Shown here in pieces: positions 1 to 6,107 of a stretch of 9,709 nt of DNA. Within the stretch, counting starts at the first letter, position 1. Every line of letters starts with the position of its first letter. The position numbers and the translations under genes were made by a program. The notes beneath the pieces were generated by a model that was not told where the DNA came from, did no database searches, and was given only the letters and a program-made list of their open reading frames with translations. The DNA is from Fidelibacterota bacterium (GTDB taxonomy: Bacteria; Fidelibacterota; Fidelibacteria; Fidelibacterales; Fidelibacteraceae), in the NCBI GenBank assembly GCA_029931905.1, contig JAOZRH010000075.1, forward strand, positions 1-9,709, given 5' to 3'.

Positions 1-52
1 AAATACTGAACTTAACAGCAGTTAAATAGCTTAATAATTAACATTTTATATT
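1..52 (+). other. End of an upstream gene (frame unresolved) and AT-rich leader
   Basis: Only a few codons of any upstream gene lie in the window. With TGA as sense, two frames reach a plausible stop: one ends with TAA at 23-25 (last residues NTELNSS) and one with TAG at 27-29 (last residues ILNLTAVK). The sequence cannot decide between them. From gene order, the missing upstream gene would be a head protein such as the major capsid protein, which is inference only. The last 20 or so bases before the ATG at 53 are almost purely A/T and contain no Shine-Dalgarno sequence. Confidence 0.3.
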
Positions 53-247
53 ATGGAAAACAAAGTAGAACTTAAAAAAACACCAATAGCAGGAATATTT
101 TCAAGTGCAACTAAAATTGTATTATTGATGATAACATTAGCTGTAATAGTAATGACATTTATGTGAATAGAAATAACAGAACCTATGAAAACTATATCAA
201 TAATGGTAGTTAGTTTTTATTTTTGACAAAAACAATCTAACAAATAA
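53..247 (+). CDS. Small two-helix membrane protein, holin-like (64 aa)
   Basis: The product is a 64-residue protein in table 25, with TGA codons at residues 38 and 58 read as glycine. A short charged N-terminus (MENKVELKK) is followed by a hydrophobic helix at about residues 22-38 and a second at about 47-58. It ends in a short basic tail (GQKQSNK). The ending, a hydrophobic stretch then FYFG and a polar tail, resembles small membrane proteins that are common in phage genomes and often labelled holin-like. A holin would let endolysin cross the host membrane, but no endolysin is in the window. Placement beside the head-tail connector is unusual for lysis, so another membrane role is possible. 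It lies four bases upstream of the connector gene and is probably co-transcribed. The start is the first ATG after the upstream stops. The gene is well supported; the function is not. Confidence 0.75.
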
Positions 248-251
248 AATT

Positions 252-713
252 ATGGCAAATTATTCAAATATAGCAAATGTTCGTACAGAGTCAGGATTTG
301 ATTGAAATACAAATATTCTTGATACTTTACTTACAAGTTATTTAGAACAATCTCACGGGGTTGTAGTTTCTTATGTAGCTTCTAGATATAATATAACTAA
401 ACTTGTTGCTAGTACTGATTTTACAGGCTCACAAGCTGAACAAATGCTAGTACGAGTTGAAACACTTTTAGCTTCTTGATATTTAATGATTAAAGAGTAT
501 TGACCAGACGGGGCTAATACAGATAAAGACTGATATAAAAAAGTAGATGAAGCAATGGAATTACTAATGATGATTTCAAAATGAGATTTAAGATTAATTA
601 AAATTGATTGATCTGAATTTGAGTTGTGAGCAGTCAAAAAAACAACTTGAACATTTTACGGTTCGTGAGCAGTTGTAGATTGAGAAATATTTAAAACAAC
701 AGATAAATTTTAA
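252..713 (+). CDS. Head-tail connector protein, gp36/DUF1320-like (153 aa)
   Basis: This 153-residue protein carries ten in-frame TGA codons against five GGN glycines, so it is invisible to a table 11 gene finder. It begins with an AxxxNVRTESGF-type segment. A mostly helical body follows with the motif YVASRYNI at about residues 42-49, which resembles the YLxARY element of Mu gp36/DUF1320 and other head-tail adaptor proteins. Next come a helix around MLVRVETLLASGYLM and a DxDGYKKVDEAMELL segment. Proteins of this type form a ring under the portal, extend the neck and help hold DNA in the capsid. The next gene starts one base after its stop, and the following genes are tail completion and tail terminator proteins, the usual neighbours of a connector. 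The assignment rests on motif feel and gene order, so the exact family is uncertain, but a neck role is likely. Confidence 0.7.
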
Positions 714-714
714 A

Positions 715-1197
715 ATGCAAATTAAATTTGATATTGATGGTGATGTGCAACTTTCAAGGAACTTACGACTTGCAGTTGTAAAACTTTCTAATATGAAAGA
801 ATTTCACGAAGATGCTATAGAAATAATGGATAAACGGTCGGATGATTTATTTAAAAAGAAATGAAGGAATGTAGAAAAAAATCCTAAATGGAAGCCTTTG
901 GCAAGTTCAACAAAAAAAGCTAGAGCAAATAGAACTTGATATTATAAGAAAACACCAAACAATCCATCAGTTTTAAGATGGACTTGAAACCTACAAGATA
1001 ATAGAACAATTAAATCTAATCAAAATTTCGGTTCTATGCAGTTTAATGCTCCATATGCAGTGTATCATCAAAGATGAGGTAAAAACCTGCCACAACGAGC
1101 TATAATTGATTTAGACAACAATACTAATACAAAGATAATTAAAGCACTTCAGAAAAAAGTACAAAAAGATTTAAAAGTATTTTGATTGCAATTATAG
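715..1197 (+). CDS. Tail completion / virion morphogenesis protein, P2 gpS / Mu gpG-like (160 aa)
   Basis: The 160-residue product has the signature of the phage virion morphogenesis/tail completion family. It shows WKPLASSTKKARA at about residues 59-71, LRWTGNLQ around residues 87-94, and APYAVYHQRGG followed by LPQRA near residues 113-130. In this family the glycines after WT and HQR are conserved. Here they are written TGA (985-987 and 1075-1077), while the tryptophans are TGG. This is the strongest single proof in the window that TGA means glycine. The arginine of the PQRA motif is CGA. Proteins of this group act at the head-tail joint after tail assembly. The gene begins one base after the connector stop. 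It is the only gene in the window ending in TAG. The C-terminus is basic (LQKKVQKDLK). Confidence 0.85.
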
Positions 1198-1198
1198 T

Positions 1199-1227
1199 TT
1201 GACGAATTTTTGTTTAAAGAATATACT
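1199..1227 (+). promoter_or_regulatory. Sigma-70-type promoter candidate before the tail genes
   Basis: A -35-like TTGACG (1199-1204) and a -10-like TATACT (1222-1227) are separated by exactly 17 bases. Each matches the bacterial consensus at five of six positions. The pair lies in a real intergenic gap (1198-1253) just after the stop of the completion gene, and would start transcription near 1234, some 20 bases before the terminator ATG. AT-rich DNA produces chance -10 boxes, but a G/C-containing -35 at ideal spacing in one of the few gaps is less likely by chance. It could raise expression of the tail genes, including the abundant tube protein. Confidence 0.45.
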
Positions 1228-1235
1228 TATATTGA

Positions 1236-1250
1236 TTATTTATTTACTTA
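1236..1250 (+). repeat. 15-bp leader repeat, copy 1
   Basis: TTATTTATTTACTTA is identical to the copy at 3243-3257. This copy lies three bases before the ATG at 1254, downstream of the promoter candidate, so it would be in the 5' untranslated leader. The repeat is low in complexity, but an exact 15-base match at the ends of the two longest gaps in the window suggests a shared role, perhaps ribosome loading on an unstructured leader. Function is unknown. Confidence 0.4.
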
Positions 1251-1253
1251 CTT

Positions 1254-1763
1254 ATGGACAAGATAATGAAAGCAATACAAGAATTGCTTAAAGCTACTGT
1301 AGCAAACAGTTCTTCGCCTTTAAATGATGTGAAGAAAGTTTTTTATTGAGATCCACAAGTAATACCTGAAAGTGATTTACCAGCACTTACTATTGCCCCT
1401 GTGTCTTCTGATTATGACCCTCGTGGGAGTCGGTATGATGAAAAGACACACGAAATAGAAATACGATTAGTATATAATGCTAAAAGTGTTTTTGGAGTAG
1501 ATAGTGAAGATAAATTAACTTCGCAAGAAGAGATTATAGCTAAAATGGAATGAACAGCTAATCAGGAGACATCAGTATTGACCGTATGTTGAACTATACA
1601 GGCTAATCCGATGTTGCCTTATGATGATAGTTGAACACTTTGTTTAGCATCAAGTCTTGCACTTGTAAGTAATGTTTCATATTGAGCTAAAAACTCACGG
1701 GCATTTCCAACTTATGAAGCAGTTGCTACCGTTTCAGCCAAAGCAATAGGTAATCGTACTTAA
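1254..1763 (+). CDS. Tail terminator protein (169 aa)
   Basis: The product is 169 residues, with five TGA glycines and three GGN glycines. The N-terminal helix (MDKIMKAIQELLKATV) is followed by a segment typical of siphovirus tail terminators: VIPESDLPALTIAPVSSDY, a DPRGSRYDEK turn, and the strand HEIEIRLVYNAKS. The C-terminal half holds a TANQETSVLTV helix/strand and a final strand before AFPTYEAVATVSAKA, which resembles the closing part of this fold. Tail terminators form a hexameric ring that stops tube growth at the length set by the tape measure and offers the surface that joins the head. Position between the completion protein and the tube protein fits. A second ATG at 1266 would shorten the protein by four residues. 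The first ATG is kept because it follows the leader directly. The family call rests on layout and sequence character. Confidence 0.7.
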
Positions 1764-1774
1764 TATTTTTTATT

Positions 1775-1954
1775 ATGAAAATTAAAAACATCTCAAACGA
1801 GATACAAGCAATTTCAGGAATACCAGCATTTCAACCTTTAGAGGAAAGAATTGTTGATACCGAACTTGCTAAAAGACTTCTATTATGTCCTTATATTGAA
1901 GAAGTAAAATTCAAAAAGGCAAAAGTTTCTAAACGAAACAAAATTATTACTTAA
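1775..1954 (+). CDS. Small phage protein of unknown function (59 aa)
   Basis: This 59-residue protein has no TGA codon and would be found in any code. It starts MKIKNISNEIQAISGIPAF and continues with PLEERIVDTELAKRLLLCP, then IEEVKF and a strongly basic end (KKAKVSKRNK). The pattern of a short strand pair, a D-x-E-L-A-K-x-LL helix and a final VEEV-like strand is seen in small proteins placed between the terminator and tube genes of many tailed phages, where the role is generally not known. It lies 11 bases after the terminator gene and 11 bases before the tube gene, so it is in the same transcript. The basic tail could contact nucleic acid or an acidic partner, but that is speculation. Confidence 0.7.
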   Translation: MKIKNISNEIQAISGIPAFQPLEERIVDTELAKRLLLCPYIEEVKFKKAKVSKRNKIIT

Positions 1955-1965
1955 TATTATAACTT

Positions 1966-3207
1966 ATGGCTTCAACTAGACTTGGTTATTTAGCAGTTAA
2001 AAGGGAAACAACTGTTGCAACAGCAGTTAAACCTACTCACTTTGTGAGATTTAAAGATGGGGATATTATTCCTAATCAAGAAATAATTGCTAATAATCCT
2101 ATACAAAATCAAAGGTGGAATGCAATTAATGCAGTTGCTGGTAAAATTACAGCTGAATGAACTTTTAATGTTGATTTAGATTTCAATGAATGTGTGCATT
2201 TTTTAGCACCTGCTTTATGAAACCAATCATCAGCAGATATAAGTTCAGGATCTGATAATTCAGTATTCAAACATACTTTAAATACTGCTGATACATTGCC
2301 GTCTTTATCGTTAGAACAAGGTAAATGAAATTTATCTGATACAACTAATAATTTACAAAACTATCAAGTAGACCGTGCTTTTGGTGCGATGATAGATACA
2401 GTAACATTATCAGGTTCAGATTGATTAATAAATATGGCAGTTGCAATGAAAGCTCAATGAGTATTCCAAAAATCTAATTTAATTTCTAATGCAACAGCAG
2501 GTTCAAATGTAGATTTATCACTTCAAACTGTTGAATGATTAACTACAGATGATAATGTAAATATTTATGATACAACTCCTCAAAATGAAACAGATGCTAT
2601 AGTTTCTATTGATACAGTCGCTAGAACTATTGAAATTGCTACATTATGAGCTTCATATACGGTTGCTAATAAAGCAAAAGTTGAATTAGTACCTCAAACA
2701 CCTAGTTATGGAACAGCTGCTAAAGTTGCTTCATTTATTAATGTTTCATTTCAATTAGGAGATGATTTAACAGCTGCAGCTTCGGCTCCACAAGAAAACA
2801 TTGAGAACTGGGAGATTGCTTACGAAAATCAATTAGAAGAACGGTTCGGATCTTTAAGAGCAAGTCCATCAGTGATAGCTCCAAAAGGTGCTAAAATGAC
2901 TTTAAAATATACTAAATATTTTGAAAATGTTATTGATAGAGATAGGTATTTAAATTTGACTAAACAAGCAGTTATTTTAACTATTACAAATGACGAGATT
3001 GTTTCTGCAACAGATACAAACGATGCTAAATATACAGTGAAATATTTAATTTCAGATGTAAGAATGACAAGTTATGAAATGCCAACTGGTACAGATGATT
3101 TATATGCAGCTTCGGTTGAAGCAGAAGCATTTTATGATGTGTCTGACGGGAAAGCAGTTCAAGTAGAAGTTATTAATGCAAAAGCTGGTACAGAGTATTC
3201 AGCATAA
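1966..3207 (+). CDS. Major tail tube protein (413 aa)
   Basis: The 413-residue protein lies where the tube gene sits, just before the frameshifting chaperone pair. The N-terminal part (ATAVKPTHFVRFKDGDI, then NQRWNAINAVAGKITAEGTF) and the C-terminal part (RFGSLRASPSVIAPKG, then a TLKYTKYFEN strand) resemble siphovirus tail tube proteins that build stacked hexameric rings around the tape measure. At about residues 171-243 there is an extra beta domain with the layout DDNVNIYD, VSIDTVARTIEIA and NKAKVELV. A similar module occurs in the hub protein at 6108. Glycine usage is unlike its neighbours: only 7 of about 22 glycines are TGA, and none of those lies after base 2651. Strong expression could select against a slow recoded codon. 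The stop is TAA. The weak hairpin at 3220-3240 lies just downstream. Confidence 0.8.
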
Positions 3208-3219
3208 TTATACAGGTTC

Positions 3220-3240
3220 GGGATTATCCTTTAAAATCCC
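3220..3240 (+). terminator. Weak hairpin after the tail tube gene
   Basis: GGGATT (3220-3225) can pair with AATCCC (3235-3240) across a nine-base loop. It is the only GC-containing stem seen in a gap in this window. It begins 13 bases after the tube stop codon and is followed by an A/T-rich stretch that is not a clean run of T. It could be a leaky terminator or an RNA processing or stabilising element that keeps tube mRNA in excess of the chaperone and tape measure. Six base pairs is marginal, so chance is possible. Confidence 0.3.
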
Positions 3241-3242
3241 AC

Positions 3243-3257
3243 TTATTTATTTACTTA
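3243..3257 (+). repeat. 15-bp leader repeat, copy 2
   Basis: TTATTTATTTACTTA repeats 1236-1250 exactly. Here it lies 13 bases before the ATG at 3271, directly after the hairpin. No convincing promoter pair was found next to this copy, which makes a translational or RNA-level role more likely than a transcriptional one. Confidence 0.4.
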
Positions 3258-3270
3258 ATTTTAAAACACT

Positions 3271-3618
3271 ATGGCTAATATCATATTTAACAAAGACGCA
3301 AGACCGACAAAAACTATTGAGCTGCCTACACTTAAAGGTTCAGAACTTATAATATATACAACATTGAAAGTAAAAGAACAAAGAGCTTTATCTAAAAAAT
3401 ATCCTAACGCTTCAGATCCAACTTCAGAAGACGCACAAAATCTATGATTTGAAATGTGTGTTAAATGAATAAAGGAGTGGAACTTAACAGATGAAGACTG
3501 AAAAGTTTTAGAAATAAGTTTAGGTATATTAGATGAGTTCACAACAGAAGATATTAAATTAATAATATCTACTATTACTTGAAAAGATTTAAGTGCAGAC
3601 AATTCAGTAAAAAACTAA
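3271..3618 (+). CDS. Tail assembly chaperone, short form (gpG-like, 115 aa)
   Basis: This 115-residue acidic protein holds segments typical of siphovirus tail assembly chaperones: RPTKTIELPTLKGSELIIY near the start, IKEWNLTDEDGKVLEI in the middle, and the helix FTTEDIKLIISTITGKDLS near the end. Four TGA and two GGN codons encode glycine. Such proteins bind the tape measure and recruit tube subunits, and they are absent from the finished virion. The reading frame ends GTA AAA AAC TAA. The heptamer A AAA AAC (3609-3615) immediately before the TAA lies in the correct phase for a -1 slip into the next frame. This is the position where lambda G/GT and many other phages place their frameshift. The gene sits between the tube and tape measure genes, as expected. 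The start is the only ATG upstream of the conserved region, after the leader repeat. Confidence 0.8.
3609..3615 (+). promoter_or_regulatory. Programmed -1 ribosomal frameshift slippery site (A AAA AAC)
   Basis: In the chaperone frame the codons are GTA AAA AAC TAA, giving an X XXY YYZ heptamer directly before the stop. Slipping back one base continues as CTA AAG GAC and stays open to the TAA at 3852-3854. The -1 frame has been open only since 3558 and contains no ATG until near its end, so it has no evident start of its own. The other alternative frame closes within 12 codons. I found no clear downstream pseudoknot or upstream Shine-Dalgarno stimulator. The adjacent stop codon may itself favour slippage. 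Confidence 0.7.
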
Positions 3619-3854
3619 AGGACAAGTTAAAAATATTTGATATATTGGTTAGTTGAAAATCAGTTAAATGACAAAATCAATACCAAAAAGAGGTAATTCA
3701 AACTTATTCAGATATTCAATTATGTAAAAAGTTTTGATGGACTTATGATCAGATAGCAGAACTTCCAGTGTCGTTTTATGAAGACATCATACTTGTTCTT
3801 AATATGGAAGGTACAAAAGAAAAACAACAACAAGAAAAGGCTAAAAGAAAATAA
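3615..3854 (+). CDS. Tail assembly chaperone, frameshifted C-terminal part (gpT-like, 79 aa)
   Basis: This open frame overlaps the end of the chaperone gene in the -1 phase and is expected to be translated only as an extension of it, giving a fusion of about 194 residues starting at 3271. The part begins LKDKLKIFDILVSGKSVKG and contains KFGWTYDQIAELPVSFYEDI at about residues 42-61 of the extension, then a charged end rich in K, E and Q. The W-x-x-D-x-I-x-x-LP-x-x-x-x-E-x-I pattern is typical of the T part of GT-type chaperones. In lambda, gpGT binds the tape measure through gpG and draws tube protein through the T part. The tape measure starts nine bases after its stop. Coordinates mark the frame after the slip. 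Standard annotation would miss it, both for lack of a start and because three TGA codons interrupt it. Confidence 0.75.
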
Positions 3855-3863
3855 TTTATTATT

Positions 3864-6098
3864 ATGGCAGCAAACAATGTTATATTTACAGTATCGGCAA
3901 AAGATGATGCTTCAAAGAAGTTAAAAAATATTGAAAAGAATTTAAAATGAGTAACAAAGCAAGCTAAATATACGAAAGCCGAGATGTGAATGGCTGGAGC
4001 AGCAATTGTAGCATCTTTTTGATTAGCCTCAATTGCTATAATAAATCTTGCATCAGATTTTGAAAAATCAATGTCAAATATTTCAACTCTTGTTGATACG
4101 AGTAAGGAAAGTATGGAAGATATGGAGCAATCGGTTTTGGATATATCAAAAAGAACACCTGTTGCTATTAATGATTTAACTTCTGCTTTATATGATGTTC
4201 GTTCTGCAGGTATTGACTCAAGTAAAGCAATGGAAGTTCTTGAAGTATCTGCACAACTTGGAGTTGCAGGGCTTGGTTCAACAAAAGAAGCAGCTGACCT
4301 TACAACAACAGCAATAAATGCCTTTTGACTTCAATCAGTTGATACTGCAGATGTAGCAGATGTTTTATTTAAAACTGTTGCAGCAGGTAAAACAGATATT
4401 GCTAAACTTTCACAGTCTTTTGGTAAAATGGCAGGTAATGCGAAAGCTGCAAATATCACCTTTGAAGATGCACAGGCTGCGACTGCTGCTTTAACAGCTC
4501 TTACTGGTAAAACTTCAGAAAGTCAAAATGCACTTGCACAGGTATTTTTAGAACTTACTAGAAAATGATGAGCTTTAGATGAAAATCTTCAAAAACAATG
4601 AAGTTCTTTAGCTAATTTAAATAAATCTATTGGGAAAAAGGGGCTTGTTGGTGGAATGAAGTCTCTTGTTGATGAGCTTTGAATAAGTGAAACAGAATTT
4701 AAAAATCTTTTTAGTAGTGCAGAGTGAGGGACTTCCGTTTTCCAGCTTTTAACAGATGCCTACAGTGTAAATCAAACTGCTTTGGAAAAAATGAAAACAG
4801 GTGCAAATGAATTAGAAGATGCTTATAAGAAACAAACAGAAACTTTTTCTGCAGTATATCAAACACTTAAAAATAATCTGAATGTTGAACTTATAAAACT
4901 ATGAACTTTTATTCTTCCATTATTAACAAAAGCAATTATAATTCTTACAGATTGATTTAAATTAGCTGCAGATATATTTAGTAGTCTTCCTACTCCAGTA
5001 AAATATATTATTTCTTGATTTGTTTTGATTACTACAACAGTTGTAGTATTGACAGCAGCTTTTGCAACTTTAAATGTTATGTTAGGATGAACTATTGCAG
5101 CAATGGGAGCTTTACTTGCACCTTTAGCAATGCCGATAGCTATTTTTGCAGCAATAACTGCAGCACTAGTAGGTTTATATTTATTATGGGATAGTAATTT
5201 TTTATGAATAAAAGATATTACTTTTGAAGTTTTTCAGGCTATTAGTGATTTTATTTCAATGACTTGGGAAAAAATTTGACCAACAGTTATGGAGGGATTA
5301 ACTTTTTTAAAAGAATTTTGGACTGAAAGTTTTCAAGATATATGGATTTATACAAAAGCTCTTTGGGAATGAATAAGTGTGTTTTTTGGTATAATTTGGG
5401 AATGATTAAAAATGATGTTTAGTTGATATTTGTTAGCTTTCAAAGTACAGTTTAAAATCTTTAAAGCAATGTTTACTTGAGATTGGAAATGATTATGGAA
5501 TTGAGTAAAATTTATGTTTATTTGAATATGGGATGAATTAAAAGAACTTTTATGAAATGCTTTAGATTGGATGATTAATAAGTTTTTAGAAGCTGCACCT
5601 TCAATGTTAAATGCTTTTAGAAGTATGTTTGAATGAGTAAAAGGAATAGCTAAAGATATTTTTAATGGTGTTATTTGAACAATGGAAAGTTTTATAAATA
5701 AAGCCATTGATTGATTAAATAGATTGATACAGGCAGCAAATAGAGTGCCAATGGTTAATATTCCAATGATAGCACCTGTAGAGTTTTGAAGATTAGCACA
5801 TTGAGGAATTGCTGGAGAATGAACATTTGGTTGAGAAGTACAGAAATTCGCACAAGGTGGAGTTGTACAAGGTGCTTGAGGGCTTGATAATGTTCCTGCA
5901 ATGCTTACAGCTGGAGAGGTTGTTTTAAATGCTTCACAACAAAGAAATTTAGCTTGAAATTTAGATAAAGGTTGAACTTCTGTAAATGTTACAATTACTT
6001 GAAATAGTTTTTATTGAGATGATGAAAATTTTGCTGAAAAAATTGGTAATACAATAATGCAGAATTTCAAACAACATATGAGTATAGAAAGTTTTTAA
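3864..6098 (+). CDS. Tail tape measure protein, TP901 type (744 aa)
   Basis: The 744-residue protein opens with MAANNVIFTVSAKDDASKKL and a short helix, then a TP901-type tape measure core at about residues 65-340 (ASDFEKSMSNISTLV, ISKRTPVAINDLTSALYDV, AGKTDIAKLSQSFGKMAGNA, LTALTGKTSESQNALAQVF). Residues about 350-440 form two or more long hydrophobic segments, probably the part that enters or crosses the host membrane during DNA ejection. Residues about 466-571 are amphipathic with regularly spaced tryptophans, all TGG. The C-terminal motif GGVVQG-AGG-LDNVPAMLTAGEVVLN (about 663-689) is a conserved tape measure ending, and one of its glycines is TGA (5877-5879). By hand count about half of the glycines are TGA. 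The protein sets tail length; by the usual 0.15 nm per residue rule that is roughly 110 nm. It directly follows the chaperones that coat it. Confidence 0.93.
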
Positions 6099-6107
6099 TA
6101 TAATAAA

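Noticed and set aside
12..40. TTAACA with TAATTA as a promoter before the membrane protein gene
   Set aside because: Both boxes are weak matches in pure A/T sequence, and the upstream gene ends within the same stretch, so operon read-through is simpler.
371..637. 88-codon open frame on the minus strand
   Set aside because: It is antisense to the connector gene and is a shadow of it. No recognisable protein features are present.
3209..3214. TATACA as a -10 box in the gap after the tube gene
   Set aside because: No -35-like sequence lies 16-18 bases upstream (TGGTAC is there), so this is probably chance.
3261..3602. 113-codon open frame on the minus strand
   Set aside because: It is antisense to the tail assembly chaperone, which has clear family motifs and correct gene context. 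All supported genes are on the + strand.
5348..5707. 119-codon open frame on the minus strand
   Set aside because: It lies antisense to the tape measure gene, where TGA-rich, AT-rich coding leaves the opposite strand open. Its peptide is low-complexity and resembles no family, and no start signal is seen.
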